DNA of 64,000 bases from Pseudocitrobacter faecalis (GTDB lineage: Bacteria > Pseudomonadota > Gammaproteobacteria > Enterobacterales > Enterobacteriaceae). The position numbers and the translations under genes were made by a program. The stretch covers positions 221,980 to 285,979 of the forward strand of contig QNRL01000009.1 in NCBI GenBank assembly GCA_003315335.1, given 5' to 3'. The notes beneath the pieces are model-generated. The model was not told where the DNA came from. It saw only the letters and a list, made by a program, of their open reading frames with translations, and searched no databases. This document shows, one piece after another, positions 9,142-20,668 of this stretch (positions are counted from its first letter, which is position 1; each line of letters starts with the position of its first letter).

Positions 9142-10560
9142 TTAACGATTCGCGGTAGTGGTCGCGCCGTTATAGCCGTCTGCTGAGGCGTCCTGCTGCG
9201 GATTTTCCGGGGCCACGGACTCAGGCGTCGTGGATACCGGTTTACCCAGCGTGCTGTTCAGCGCCTGCAGATCCTGCTCGTTCAGCGTACCCAGCGCAGA
9301 TTTGATATTCAGCTGGTTAATCAGGTAGTTATAACGTGCGCTGGAGAGTTGCTGTTTCGCGTTATACAGCGTGGTCGTCGCATCCAACACGTCGACAATG
9401 GTACGGGTACCGACTGAGTAACCGGCTTCCATCGCGTCTAATGAGCTCTGCGCAGAGACAACGGCTTGTTTATAGGCGTTGATGCTGCTGATAGAGGCAT
9501 TGACGTTGTTGAAGGAGGAACGCACGGTTTGAACCACGGTACGGTGCGCGCTTTCCAGTTGCTCGCTTGCGCCAACGAAGTTGTACTGCGCCTGTTTAAC
9601 CTGAGAAGTCACCGAACCGCCGCTGTAAATTGGCAGGTTGAAGCTCAGGCCGATAGAGTTCTGGCCGATATCGCGGTCAGCATAGGTGGAACCGCCGGTT
9701 TTGCTGCCGTCATACTTGGTATTGGACACGCTGGTGGAAGCGTTGAGGTCCAGGGTCGGCAGGTGACCGTCCTGTGCCTGACGGATCTGCTCACGAGCCA
9801 GGTCCTGGCTCAGACGTGCCTGCAGCAGCGACAAGTTGCGGCTTTCCGCTTCTTTCAGCAGCGCATTAACCGCTTTCGGCTTGTCGGTGGAGAAGCTGTC
9901 AACGTTCAGCGAAGAGAGTTCCGGGTAGTAGTTACCGGTGACCTGACGCAGCGCTTCAACGGCGTTGTCGAGATTATTGCGCGCGGTCACTTCATTCGCC
10001 AGCACGGTATCGTACTGTGAGCGGGCGTTCTGAACGTCGGTAATGGCAACCAGACCGACGTTAAAGCGCTGAGTGGTTTGATCCAACTGACGGTAGATAG
10101 CCTGTTTCTGCGCTTCAGTATAGGAAAGCGCATCAATCGCGCTCAGCACGTTAAAGTAGGCCGTCGCCGTGTTCAGAATAAGCTGTTGCTGGTCAGTCTG
10201 ATACGTGACGTCCTGAATACCGGCGCTTTTTTCTTGCAGCGTCAGGGCGCGCCATTTCGACATATCAAACAACGTTTGCGTTAACTGCAGTGACGCACTG
10301 CTGACGTTGGAGTTTACGCCGTTGTTGTCACGGTAGCCGTTGGTATAGGTATAATCAGCACCCAGGCCAAGCTGTGGCAACAGTGGGCTACGCGCTTCGT
10401 TGATCTTTTCAAATGCGGCATCGCGGTCTGCTGCGGATTTACGCAGGTCAGGGTTGCTTAAACGCGCCTGCTGATACACTTGCAGCAGGTTCTCTGCCTG
10501 GCTCATTGCGCTGAAACCCGTAAGGCTCAGGCCAATAAGGATGGGGAGCAATTTCTTCAT
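9142..10560 (-). CDS. tolC: Outer-membrane efflux channel TolC
   Basis: 472 residues from the second ATG, which has AAGGA six bases upstream; the ATG at 10566 directly abuts that site. The signal peptide ends MSQA before ENLLQVYQQ. Two repeated outer-membrane factor halves follow, with the alpha-barrel helices and GTRTIVDVLDATTTLYNAKQ in the second half. TolC forms a trimeric exit duct for drug efflux pumps and type I secretion. The C-terminal tail after SADGY is only 9 residues, about 18 fewer than I recall in E. coli; this tail is outside the channel. Confidence 0.97.
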   Translation of the reverse strand: MKKLLPILIGLSLTGFSAMSQAENLLQVYQQARLSNPDLRKSAADRDAAFEKINEARSPLLPQLGLGADYTYTNGYRDNNGVNSNVSSASLQLTQTLFDMSKWRALTLQEKSAGIQDVTYQTDQQQLILNTATAYFNVLSAIDALSYTEAQKQAIYRQLDQTTQRFNVGLVAITDVQNARSQYDTVLANEVTARNNLDNAVEALRQVTGNYYPELSSLNVDSFSTDKPKAVNALLKEAESRNLSLLQARLSQDLAREQIRQAQDGHLPTLDLNASTSVSNTKYDGSKTGGSTYADRDIGQNSIGLSFNLPIYSGGSVTSQVKQAQYNFVGASEQLESAHRTVVQTVRSSFNNVNASISSINAYKQAVVSAQSSLDAMEAGYSVGTRTIVDVLDATTTLYNAKQQLSSARYNYLINQLNIKSALGTLNEQDLQALNSTLGKPVSTTPESVAPENPQQDASADGYNGATTTANR

Positions 10561-10760
10561 TTGCATTCCTTGTTGTGAAGCTTAGCGCTGATCTAATTCA
10601 GAAAAATATTCGCCGATTGTATCAGAGTCTGCCAGCTTAAAAAGTTGGCGTAATGTGCCATGCGGCGTTAATTTGCATCAATCTAGCATACAGGCAGCTA
10701 AACGGTAGCCAAACTGACCCGAATTCCACAATTTCATCACAAATGCATTTGGAACCAATC

Positions 10761-11393
10761 ATGACTAAGACGAATGACTCAGTGGTTACGTTCTCGAAAA
10801 ACGATGTAGAAATTATTGCACGGGAAACGCTGTACAGCGGTTTTTTTTCGCTTGATTTGTATCGTTTTCGTCACCGTTTATTTAACGGAGAAATGAGCGG
10901 CGAAGTAAAACGCGAAATTTTTGAGCGCGGTCACGCCGCAGTCTTGCTACCCTTTGACCCTGTGCGGGACGAAGTTGTGCTGATTGAACAGATTCGCATC
11001 GCCGCTTTCGACACCAGCGAAAGCCCGTGGTTGCTGGAGATGGTGGCTGGTATGATCGAAGAAGGCGAAACCATCGAAGAGGTGGCGCGCCGCGAAGCCG
11101 TGGAAGAAGCGGGCTTAATCGTCGGACGCACGAAAAAAATACTGAGTTACCTGGCAAGCCCGGGGGGAACCAGTGAGCGCCTCTCTGTATTAGCGGGCGA
11201 AGTCGACGCAACGACGGCCAAAGGCATTCATGGCCTGGCAGAAGAAAACGAAGACATTCGGGTTCATGTGGTAAGTCGGGAACAAGCTTATCAGTGGGTA
11301 GAAGAGGGAAAAATCGACAACGCGGCGACGGTCATCGCTTTGCAATGGCTGCAACTGCATTATCAAGACTTACGACAAGAGTGGTTAAAATGA
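10761..11393 (+). CDS. nudF: ADP-ribose pyrophosphatase NudF
   Basis: 210 residues from the ATG at 10761, preceded by GGA nine bases upstream and matching the family N-terminus. The Nudix box begins at Gly97: [24 protein letters not shown] fits GX5EX7REUXEEXGU. It hydrolyses ADP-ribose to AMP and ribose 5-phosphate in the cytoplasm. It is the first gene of a run nudF-yqiB-cpdA-yqiA-parE, divergent from tolC, and overlaps yqiB by 4 nt. Confidence 0.96.
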   Translation: MTKTNDSVVTFSKNDVEIIARETLYSGFFSLDLYRFRHRLFNGEMSGEVKREIFERGHAAVLLPFDPVRDEVVLIEQIRIAAFDTSESPWLLEMVAGMIEEGETIEEVARREAVEEAGLIVGRTKKILSYLASPGGTSERLSVLAGEVDATTAKGIHGLAEENEDIRVHVVSREQAYQWVEEGKIDNAATVIALQWLQLHYQDLRQEWLK

Positions 11394-11809
11394 AGCGCTA
11401 TACACCTGACTTCCCTGAAATGATGCGGCTGTGCGAAACCAATTTCGCCCAGTTACGCCGATTACTGCCACGCACAGATGCGCCCGGCGACGCAGTGAAC
11501 TATCAGGTGGCGAATGCGCAATATCGGTTAACGATTGTCGAATCGACGCGTTACACGACGCTGGTAGAGATAGAACAAACGCACCCGAAGATCAGCTACT
11601 GGAGCCTGCCGTCCATGACGGTACGCCTGTATCATGATGCCATGGTGGCTGAAGTGTGTTCGAGCCAGCAGATTTTTCGCTTCAAAGCACGTTATGATTA
11701 TCCTAATAAAAAGTTGCATCAACGCGACGAAAAGCATCAAATTAACCAGTTTCTGGCTGACTGGTTACGTTACTGTTTAGCATATGGAGCGATGGCGATT
11801 CCGGTTTAA
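11390..11809 (+). CDS. yqiB: Conserved protein YqiB (DUF1249)
   Basis: 139 residues, against about 140 in E. coli. The ATG overlaps the nudF stop as ATGA, which decides the start. There is no signal peptide or membrane segment; motifs include [15 protein letters not shown] near the start and [19 protein letters not shown] near the end. It is cytoplasmic and of unknown function, always found between nudF and cpdA in enterobacteria. Confidence 0.93.
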   Translation: MKRYTPDFPEMMRLCETNFAQLRRLLPRTDAPGDAVNYQVANAQYRLTIVESTRYTTLVEIEQTHPKISYWSLPSMTVRLYHDAMVAEVCSSQQIFRFKARYDYPNKKLHQRDEKHQINQFLADWLRYCLAYGAMAIPV

Positions 11810-11834
11810 GCATCGTGAAACCTAAGGACACCAT

Positions 11835-12662
11835 TTGGAAAGCCTGTTAAACCTTCCGCTGGCTGGTGGGGCCAGTGTCAGGTTACTGCAAATTACTGAT
11901 ACTCACCTGTTCGCTAAAAAAAGTGAAACGCTGTTAGGCGTGAATACCTGGGACAGTTATCACGCCGTGCTTGAGGCAATCAACGCCTCGCAGCGTGAAG
12001 TGGATCTGGTGGTCGCGACTGGCGACTTAGCGCAGGATCACACCTCCGCGGCCTATCAGCACTTCGCTGAAGGCATCGCGCGATTTTCTGCGCCCTGCGT
12101 TTGGCTGCCGGGCAACCATGACTTCCAACCCGCCATGTACAGCACGCTACAGGATGCAGGGATCTCCCCGGCCAAGCGTGTGATGGTGGGGGAGCACTGG
12201 CAAATCCTGCTGCTCGACAGCCAGGTCTTTGGCGTGCCGCACGGCGAACTGAGCGAATTTCAACTGGAGTGGCTGGAAAAACGGCTGGCAGAAGCGCCGG
12301 AACGTCACACGCTGCTGCTGTTGCACCATCATCCATTGCCTGCGGGCTGTAGCTGGCTCGATCAGCACAGTTTGCGCAATGCCGCGTCGCTGGATAACGT
12401 GCTGGTGAATTTCCCGAAGGTGAAAAATCTGCTCTGCGGCCACATTCACCAGGAGCTGGATCTCGACTGGAATGGCCGTCGGATGATGGCGACACCGTCT
12501 ACTTGTGTGCAGTTTAAACCCCATTGCGCCAACTTTACGCTGGATACGATTTCGCCGGGCTGGCGCTGGCTGGAACTGCATGCCGATGGCTCGCTGACCA
12601 CCGAAGTTTGCCGCCTTGCCGGGTCGGAGTTTCACCCGGATACCGCGTCAGAAGGATACTGA
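11835..12662 (+). CDS. cpdA: 3',5'-cyclic AMP phosphodiesterase CpdA
   Basis: 275 residues, starting at TTG as in E. coli, with AAGGA six bases upstream. The calcineurin-like metallophosphoesterase motifs are complete: [30 protein letters not shown] and CGHIHQ carry the metal ligands. It breaks down cAMP in the cytoplasm and so tunes CRP signalling. Its stop overlaps the yqiA start by one base (TGATG). Confidence 0.96.
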   Translation: MESLLNLPLAGGASVRLLQITDTHLFAKKSETLLGVNTWDSYHAVLEAINASQREVDLVVATGDLAQDHTSAAYQHFAEGIARFSAPCVWLPGNHDFQPAMYSTLQDAGISPAKRVMVGEHWQILLLDSQVFGVPHGELSEFQLEWLEKRLAEAPERHTLLLLHHHPLPAGCSWLDQHSLRNAASLDNVLVNFPKVKNLLCGHIHQELDLDWNGRRMMATPSTCVQFKPHCANFTLDTISPGWRWLELHADGSLTTEVCRLAGSEFHPDTASEGY

Positions 12663-13237
12663 TGGCTACGCTTCTCTACCTGCATGGGTTTAACAGCTCA
12701 CCCTGGTCTGCCAAAGCGACGGCGTTGAAAACGTGGCTGGCGGAGCACTATCCGGATATCACCATGGTGATCCCCCAGTTGCCGTCCTATCCTGCTGATG
12801 CCGCAGAAATGCTGGAAGCGCTGGTGTTAAAGCACGGGGGCGAACCGCTGGGTGTGGTCGGCTCCTCGTTAGGCGGCTATTATGCGACCTGGCTGTCGCA
12901 GTGTTTCATGTTGCCCGCTGTGGTGGTGAACCCGGCGATACGCCCGTATGAGCTGCTAACGAACTTCCTCGGTCCGAACGAGAATCCCTACACCGGTGAG
13001 CATTATGTGCTAGAGTCTCGCCATATTTACGATCTCAAAGTGATGCGAATTGACCCGCTGGAAGCGCCGGATCTCATCTGGCTATTGCAGCAAACGGGCG
13101 ATGAAGTGCTTGATTACCGCCAGGCCGTTGACTATTTCGCCTCCTGCCGCCAAACGGTAGAGGAGGGCGGTAATCACGCATTTGTTGGTTTTGAAGATCA
13201 TTTCACACAGATTATCGACTTTCTGGGGCTGCATTAA
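12662..13237 (+). CDS. yqiA: Esterase YqiA
   Basis: 191 residues of alpha/beta-hydrolase fold. [10 protein letters not shown] forms the oxyanion loop, [11 protein letters not shown] holds the nucleophile Ser, and GGNHAF the catalytic His. E. coli YqiA cleaves short acyl esters in vitro. The start overlaps the cpdA stop by one base; longer in-frame upstream extensions run inside cpdA and are rejected. It is 27 nt upstream of parE. Confidence 0.93.
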   Translation: MATLLYLHGFNSSPWSAKATALKTWLAEHYPDITMVIPQLPSYPADAAEMLEALVLKHGGEPLGVVGSSLGGYYATWLSQCFMLPAVVVNPAIRPYELLTNFLGPNENPYTGEHYVLESRHIYDLKVMRIDPLEAPDLIWLLQQTGDEVLDYRQAVDYFASCRQTVEEGGNHAFVGFEDHFTQIIDFLGLH

Positions 13238-15160
<1,923 letters not shown>

Positions 15161-15165
15161 TTAAG

Positions 15166-15188
15166 ACCCTCTCTGCGGAGAGGGTTTT
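15166..15188 (+). terminator. Rho-independent terminator of parE
   Basis: ACCCTCTC-TGCG-GAGAGGGT is followed by TTTC on the plus strand, five bases past the parE stop and just before the convergent regulator gene. Confidence 0.75.
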
Positions 15189-15192
15189 CATT

Positions 15193-16038
15193 TCACTGAT
15201 GATTCTTACGATACTGCAACGGCGTCTCACCGATGCCTTTCTTAAACGAGCTGATGAACCATGTGGTATCGGCAAAACCGACCTGGCTTGCCACCTCAGC
15301 CACACTGATTGTGCTGTGCAGCAGTAATTCGCAGGCTCGTCGTAACCGTATTGTATTCAAATAGTTATGAATATATTCCCCCGTCTCGACATGAAAGCGC
15401 CGTGAAAGATAGCTGCGTGATTTGCCGAGATCCTGCGCCAGTTTATCGAGACTGAATTTTTGCTGATAGTTCTCTTCAATCCAGAACATTACCGGGCTGG
15501 CGATGCCGTGGTTATCTTCCGGCATTTTTTCCTGCACCGGCGGCAGCATATGCAAAAGCGTCATCAACAGAGTGGTGACATGCTCCGCGCTTAGCCCTGA
15601 AGTGGCAAGCCCGGCGTAGAGAGTAAACAGATAATCGACGTGAACATGTGCGTCGGCAAGGTCGGCAACAAAGGCGGGGCCAGCGCGCTGAGACAGCATT
15701 TGCAGACGGCTACGCGCATCGGGAAAGTCGCGCAGCAGGCGAAGAATCGCATGCTGATCGAGATGAATTATCGTGCGGCGGTAGCTGTCCTGAGCCTGTT
15801 CATCCACCCTCACTTTGTGCAGCGTAAACGGCGGGAAGAAAAACAGCCGCCCCGGACGCATGGTGTACTGGCGATTATCGACAATCACCACGCCGAACCC
15901 CTCCTCGACGTACAGCACTTCCAGACACTGATGCCAGTGGTGATAGCGCACGCTGTTGGCGTACAGACGGCTGAACGATGCCACCTTGTCGTTCAGTGTG
16001 ATCAGCTCCAGATGTTCCGAATTTAATGTTGTACTCAT
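15193..16038 (-). CDS. AraC-family regulator of the adjacent uronate/oligosaccharide locus
   Basis: 281 residues. The N-terminal half is a cupin-like sensor (HHWHQCLEVLYVEEG, then MRPGRLFFFPPFTLHKV). The C-terminal hundred residues form a double helix-turn-helix of AraC type (FSLDKLAQDLGKSRSYLSRR and ISVAEVASQVGFADTTWF). It is divergent from the DUF2264 gene, so it probably activates the three-gene operon when a sugar ligand binds. This gene and the next three are absent between parE and ygiN in E. coli. Confidence 0.85.
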   Translation of the reverse strand: MSTTLNSEHLELITLNDKVASFSRLYANSVRYHHWHQCLEVLYVEEGFGVVIVDNRQYTMRPGRLFFFPPFTLHKVRVDEQAQDSYRRTIIHLDQHAILRLLRDFPDARSRLQMLSQRAGPAFVADLADAHVHVDYLFTLYAGLATSGLSAEHVTTLLMTLLHMLPPVQEKMPEDNHGIASPVMFWIEENYQQKFSLDKLAQDLGKSRSYLSRRFHVETGEYIHNYLNTIRLRRACELLLHSTISVAEVASQVGFADTTWFISSFKKGIGETPLQYRKNHQ

Positions 16039-16129
16039 AGCAACAGAATTAAATTTTTACGTAATAATCCCCACAACTAAACCACCGTTTTAAATTTTAT
16101 CAAGTCGCGGTTTATTTATTCATATCAGT

Positions 16130-16145
16130 TGTGACCGGGTTAACA
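16130..16145. promoter_or_regulatory. Candidate CRP site in the divergent regulator-operon region
   Basis: TGTGA-CCGGGT-TAACA matches the CRP core TGTGA-N6-TCACA at nine of ten arm bases. It lies between the AraC gene and the DUF2264 gene, fitting catabolite control of a sugar locus. Identified by eye only. Confidence 0.5.
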
Positions 16146-16216
16146 CTTCACCGCACGCCTGACTCTCTATGCTTGTACCACTTTCGGGGATGGCTAAGCA
16201 GAGGATTCTGGCGGTG

Positions 16217-18028
16217 ATGGAAAAATCAAATTCATTGTCTTCACGTGAAGAGGTGGTGACCGCGCTCACGAGCATGTTGAGTGCGCTGGATAAACAGTTT
16301 CCCGCCGGTGCGGCGCAATTCTCGTTGGGTGATACCTGTGCGCATTACAGTGTGGATATTGCCGAAATGGAAGGGATGTCACGCGCGCTGTGGGGCCTGT
16401 TTCCGCTGCTGGCGGGAGGGGCAGAAGTGCCATTCAGCGATAAATATTTCACCGCCATTAAGTGCGGCACCGACCCACATAGCCCGGCGTACTGGGGCGA
16501 AACGGGCCCGTACGATCAGCGTCTGGTCGAGATGGCGGCCTATGGCCTTGGGTTGGCGCTGTTACAGGGCCGTTTCACCGATCATTTCAGCGCCGCTGAG
16601 CTGAATAACCTGCACCGCTGGTTGGATCAAATCACCGATTCACAAATGCCGGACAGCAACTGGAACTACTTTGCCATCATGGTACAACTGGGCTTTAAGC
16701 GCGCTGGTCTGCCTTACGATCGCCTGGCTGTCGATAAGCGCTTCGCGATGATGGAAGCCTACTATCTGGGCGATGGCTGGTACTCGGACGGCCCCGGGCG
16801 GCCCAAAGATTATTACATCTCGATGGCGTTTCATTTCTATGGATTGATCTACGCCACGCTTAACGGCAGCGACGATCCGCTGCGTGCGGCAACTCTCCGC
16901 GAACGCGCCACGCTGTTTGCCCGCGACTTTATCTATCTCAGCGCCGCCGATGGCGCTTGTGTACCGTTTGGCCGCAGTCTGACCTACCGTTTTGCGATGG
17001 TCGCCTTCTGGAGCGGTGTGGCCTTCGCCGGGCTGGATGTCTTCTCGCCGGGCGTGGTGAAGGGCATCATTCTGCGTCATCTACGCTGGTGGCTGGAAAA
17101 ACCGATTTTCGATCGCGACGGTATTTTGACTCTCGGTTTTGCCTACCCGAATCTGGCGATGTGCGAGGATTACAACTCACCGGGTTCGCCTTACTGGGCG
17201 CTGAAGGTCTTTTTGATCCTGGCGCTTGCGGCGGATCATCCGTTCTGGCTGGCGGAAGAACTGCCATTGCCCACGCTGGACGATGTTCATGTGATTGTCC
17301 CCGCGCAGCAGGTTTTACAGCACAGCGAACATTCGCAGCACGTTGTGATGCTCACTTCCGGCCAGCTGGAGCTGAACAACTATGTGAACACCGACGCTAA
17401 GTACACCAAATTCGCTTACTCCAGTCGTTTTGGTTTCACCATCGAGCGCGGGCGTTATGGCATTAAACATGCGGCCAGCGACTCCATGCTGCTGCTTGCT
17501 GAGAACGATAACCACTGGCGTGGACGTCGGGAATGCGAAAGCGTCGAGATTCAGGAGAGTGCGATTGTGTCGCGCTGGTCGCCCTGGCGGGACGTGCATG
17601 TCACCACCTGGCTTATCCCGGCGGGGGAGTGGCACGTGCGCGTGCATCGTCTGGATACCGCACGTTATTTGCAAAGTGCCGAGGGCGGTTTCGCGGTGAT
17701 GAAGGCCGATGCGCAGCAGGGGGAAGGCCGGTGTCAGATTACCGCGCGTAATGGCGTCAGCGTGATTGCCGATCTCTCGCCAACGCTTTCGCGCCAGAGC
17801 GATGCGGTCGTGACGCCGCCGAATAGCAGCATTATGTTCGCCGAATGTGCGTCGATTCCGCTACTCACTGCCGACCTGACGCCGGGTGAACACTGGCTCT
17901 GTTGTGCGGTGGCTGCCAGCGGCGACGTTAAGAAAAAATATCACCAGCCGCCACGGTTGGTTATTGAAAAAAATACGCTCAGGGTAATGGGTGCCTTAGA
18001 CAAACAATATGCCGCTCTGAGTTTTTAA
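16217..18028 (+). CDS. DUF2264 family protein, probable glycoside hydrolase
   Basis: 603 residues from the ATG at 16217; a GTG one codon earlier has better spacing from AGAGGA and is equally possible. The protein matches DUF2264 proteins: an alpha/alpha-barrel-like N-terminal part (AEMEGMSRALWGLFPLLAGG, DSNWNYFAIMVQLGF, GWYSDGPGRPKDYYISMAFHFYGL) and a beta-rich C-terminal part. There is no signal peptide, so it acts in the cytoplasm. I believe this family is now linked to uronic-acid glycosidases (CAZy GH154), but I cannot verify that here. Its partners, a sugar symporter and a GH88 enzyme, support oligosaccharide breakdown. The exact substrate is unknown. Confidence 0.78.
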   Translation: MEKSNSLSSREEVVTALTSMLSALDKQFPAGAAQFSLGDTCAHYSVDIAEMEGMSRALWGLFPLLAGGAEVPFSDKYFTAIKCGTDPHSPAYWGETGPYDQRLVEMAAYGLGLALLQGRFTDHFSAAELNNLHRWLDQITDSQMPDSNWNYFAIMVQLGFKRAGLPYDRLAVDKRFAMMEAYYLGDGWYSDGPGRPKDYYISMAFHFYGLIYATLNGSDDPLRAATLRERATLFARDFIYLSAADGACVPFGRSLTYRFAMVAFWSGVAFAGLDVFSPGVVKGIILRHLRWWLEKPIFDRDGILTLGFAYPNLAMCEDYNSPGSPYWALKVFLILALAADHPFWLAEELPLPTLDDVHVIVPAQQVLQHSEHSQHVVMLTSGQLELNNYVNTDAKYTKFAYSSRFGFTIERGRYGIKHAASDSMLLLAENDNHWRGRRECESVEIQESAIVSRWSPWRDVHVTTWLIPAGEWHVRVHRLDTARYLQSAEGGFAVMKADAQQGEGRCQITARNGVSVIADLSPTLSRQSDAVVTPPNSSIMFAECASIPLLTADLTPGEHWLCCAVAASGDVKKKYHQPPRLVIEKNTLRVMGALDKQYAALSF

Positions 18029-18030
18029 TT

Positions 18031-18050
18031 TTCCGGGCGCAAGCCCGGAA
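18031..18050 (+). other. GNRA-loop hairpin inside the sugar operon
   Basis: TTCCGGGC-GCAA-GCCCGGAA is a perfect 8-bp stem with a GCAA tetraloop, three bases past the DUF2264 stop. No T-run follows, so it is more likely an mRNA-stabilising or pausing structure between two genes of the operon than a terminator. Confidence 0.6.
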
Positions 18051-18089
18051 TACTCTCTGTTGACCCTATATGCTTTCGTCGAGGATGGT

Positions 18090-19358
18090 ATGGAAAAGTT
18101 ATCGTCTCAAAACAAGCTTGAATATTACAAAATAAGTACTTTTATCTTTCTCTACTTTTTTACCTGGTCCGCCAGTATTGGTTTATTCGCTATATGGCTA
18201 GGGCAAAAAGCCAATTTAAGCGGTACGGTGATAGGGACTGTTTTTGCGGTGAACGGTATCTTTGCCGTCATCCTGAAACCAATTTACGGTTATATTCTCG
18301 ATAAAATTGGCATGAGTAAATGCCTGCTCTATTTTGTCGTTGCGGTCTCAGCCCTGATGGCACCATTTTTTATTTATGTCTATCAGCCGCTCCTGCTGTC
18401 GCACACCATGCTGGGGATTATTGTCGGTGCGATTTATCTGAGCTTCGCCTGGTACGCGGGAGTAGCGGCCTGTGAATCCTATGCAGACCGTTACAGCCGC
18501 TTAAACGGCATGGAGTTCGGCCAGATTCGTATGTGGGGATCGCTCGGTTGGGCGGTGGCATCTTCCTTCTCAGGCCTGCTGTTTAACATCTCGCCCGCCT
18601 GGAACTTTATTATGGGCAGCGTGACGTCGATTATCATGCTGGTGGTGCTGATTAGCCTGAAAGTGAACACTAACTCCGTATATGCAGGCGAGGTACTGAC
18701 CAAAGACAAAATCGCCCTGGCTGATGTCTATGCCCTGCTGCGAAGTGGCAAGTTCTGGGCCTTCTGTATGTATGTCGCTGGCGTGGCGTGGATGATGTTT
18801 ATCGCCGAGCAGCAGTTCTCGCGCTACTTCGTCACCTTCTTCGAGGATGTTCATCAGGGCAACGCGATATTTGGTTATCTCGGCACCGTGCAGTCGGGTA
18901 TCGAATTCCTGATGTATATGTTTATCCCGCTGGTAGTGAATTATATCGGTGCCAAACGAGGCTTATTAATCGTCGGCGCCGTGGTCGGTGCACGTCTGAT
19001 TGTTTCCGGTCTGTGCGATTCCCATCTGCTTATTTCCGTACTGAAACCGCTTTATGGTCTGGAAATCTGTTTGCTGCTGGTGTCGGTATTTAAATATATC
19101 GCTGAGCATTTTGATAAACGCGTCAATGCGACCATGTACCTGCTTGGCTACCAGGCGATGTTATATGTTGGCAACGTCGTCGTTTCTTCACCTGCGGGTA
19201 TTCTTTATGACCGCATAGGTTTTGAAAAAACGTACATCCTGATGGGCTCAATCGCCTTGCTGTTTACTGTCATCTCGGCATTTACCTTATCCGCCTGTCG
19301 TACCCAACGCAACCGCGCCGTGGCGCTGAATGTGGCTGAAAACAATGCGGGTAAATAA
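18090..19358 (+). CDS. Oligosaccharide:H+ symporter, LacY/RafB-type MFS transporter
   Basis: 422 residues from the ATG at 18090, with GAGG five bases upstream; the ATG at 18060 has no site. Twelve membrane segments are apparent. The opening (YYKISTFIFLYFFTWSASIG) and the segment MEFGQIRMWGSLGWAVASSF resemble LacY, RafB and CscB, the oligosaccharide:H+ symporter family. It should bring a di- or oligosaccharide into the cytoplasm for the two enzymes encoded on either side. Substrate cannot be read from sequence. Confidence 0.85.
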   Translation: MEKLSSQNKLEYYKISTFIFLYFFTWSASIGLFAIWLGQKANLSGTVIGTVFAVNGIFAVILKPIYGYILDKIGMSKCLLYFVVAVSALMAPFFIYVYQPLLLSHTMLGIIVGAIYLSFAWYAGVAACESYADRYSRLNGMEFGQIRMWGSLGWAVASSFSGLLFNISPAWNFIMGSVTSIIMLVVLISLKVNTNSVYAGEVLTKDKIALADVYALLRSGKFWAFCMYVAGVAWMMFIAEQQFSRYFVTFFEDVHQGNAIFGYLGTVQSGIEFLMYMFIPLVVNYIGAKRGLLIVGAVVGARLIVSGLCDSHLLISVLKPLYGLEICLLLVSVFKYIAEHFDKRVNATMYLLGYQAMLYVGNVVVSSPAGILYDRIGFEKTYILMGSIALLFTVISAFTLSACRTQRNRAVALNVAENNAGK

Positions 19359-19389
19359 TCCTGAACCGAAGAGTAATAAGGACACGAAA

Positions 19390-20580
19390 ATGCACAAATC
19401 CGTCGTTGAGGAAACATTACCGGAATTTCCGGGCGCGCCACTGAACATGGACGCGTTTAACGATGAAATGGGGGCTGCGCGACAGCACGTACTCACGCTG
19501 ATTCGCCGTCATATGGCTGAGTTTGGTGAAAAATTTCCGGCGGAGACCTGTGAAAAAGGATTTTATCCGCTGACGGAAAACGTCGAATGGACCACCAGTT
19601 TCTGGACCGGCCAACTGTGGCTCGCCTGGGAGATGAGCGGTGATGAGGCTTTCCGCACGCTGGCGGAAAAACATGTGCGCTCGTTTGGCCTGCGTATTGC
19701 CGGGCGACATGACACCAACACGCACGATCTTGGTTTTTTATATACGCTCTCCTGCGTTGCCGCCTGGCGTCTGACGGGAAATCGTGATGCACGCGGTTTC
19801 TCACTACTGGCCGCCGAAGCGCTGCTGGAACGTTTTCATCGCAAAGCCGAGATCATTCAGGCGTGGGGCGATCTCAAGGATCCCGCGCAGGCCGGGCGCA
19901 TGATCATCGACTGCACCATGAACCTGCCGCTGCTTTACTGGGCCAGCGAACAAACCGGTGACCCGCGTTTTGCTGATGCAGCGAAAGCGCATGTGCGCCA
20001 GTCGGCGAAATATCTGGTGCGCGACGATGCATCGACCTACCACACCTACTATATGGATGTGCAGACCGGCGCGCCGCGTTTTGGCAATACGCAGCAGGGC
20101 TACGCGGATGACTCCTGCTGGTCGCGCGGGCAGGCGTGGGGCATCTACGGTTTTATGCTGAGTTACCTCTACACCGGTGACAGAGAACTGATTAGCCTGT
20201 CGAAAAAGCTGGCGAACTACTTTCTCAATCGTCTGCCGGAGGATGCGGTATGCCACTGGGATCTGGCGTTGCAGGGGACGGATGCCTTACGTGATTCCTC
20301 TTCGGCGGCGATTGCAGTTTGCGGCCTGCTGGAGTTGGTGAAATCTCTGCCGGTCACCGATCCGGATCGCGCGCGCTATCAGCAATGGGCGATGGGGATG
20401 ATGTCGTCGCTGACGAAGCATTATCTGGCGGGGTTAGACGAGCCGGGTAACGGCCTGCTAAAACACTCGGTCTACCATTTAGCCGGGAACAAGGGCGTGG
20501 ATGAGTGCAGTAGCTGGGGGGATTATTTCTATGTGGAAGCGCTGGTGCGGATGACGCAGAGCTGGAAATTGTACTGGTGA
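19390..20580 (+). CDS. GH88-type unsaturated glucuronyl hydrolase
   Basis: 396 residues from the ATG at 19390, with AAGGA upstream at about 19378; an earlier in-frame ATG lies inside the transporter gene. The family's two catalytic aspartates are visible as THDLGFLYT (Asp113) and MIIDCTMNLP (Asp174), with the aromatic patch WTTSFWTGQLWLAWE. GH88 enzymes remove the 4,5-unsaturated uronic acid left at the non-reducing end by polysaccharide lyases. There is no signal peptide, so it is cytoplasmic. GH105 rhamnogalacturonyl hydrolases are related and remain possible. Confidence 0.85.
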   Translation: MHKSVVEETLPEFPGAPLNMDAFNDEMGAARQHVLTLIRRHMAEFGEKFPAETCEKGFYPLTENVEWTTSFWTGQLWLAWEMSGDEAFRTLAEKHVRSFGLRIAGRHDTNTHDLGFLYTLSCVAAWRLTGNRDARGFSLLAAEALLERFHRKAEIIQAWGDLKDPAQAGRMIIDCTMNLPLLYWASEQTGDPRFADAAKAHVRQSAKYLVRDDASTYHTYYMDVQTGAPRFGNTQQGYADDSCWSRGQAWGIYGFMLSYLYTGDRELISLSKKLANYFLNRLPEDAVCHWDLALQGTDALRDSSSAAIAVCGLLELVKSLPVTDPDRARYQQWAMGMMSSLTKHYLAGLDEPGNGLLKHSVYHLAGNKGVDECSSWGDYFYVEALVRMTQSWKLYW

Positions 20581-20582
20581 GT

Positions 20583-20662
20583 CATTGCCCGGTGGAGCTG
20601 CACTTCCCGGGCCAACATTATCATGTTGCCGGGGACGCTTACGTGCCACCCGGCAAAACACT
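20583..20662. repeat. REP-like palindromes after the sugar operon
   Basis: Two imperfect palindromes lie side by side: TTGCCCGG...CCCGGGCCAA and TTGCCGGGG...CACCCGGCAA. The second has the REP shape common in enterobacteria. They separate the convergent GH88 gene and ygiN and mark the right edge of the inserted locus. Confidence 0.6.
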
Positions 20663-20668
20663 GGAGCG

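Noticed and set aside
10567..10760. MarA/SoxS/Rob box expected upstream of tolC
   Set aside because: I searched for the consensus by eye and found no convincing match.
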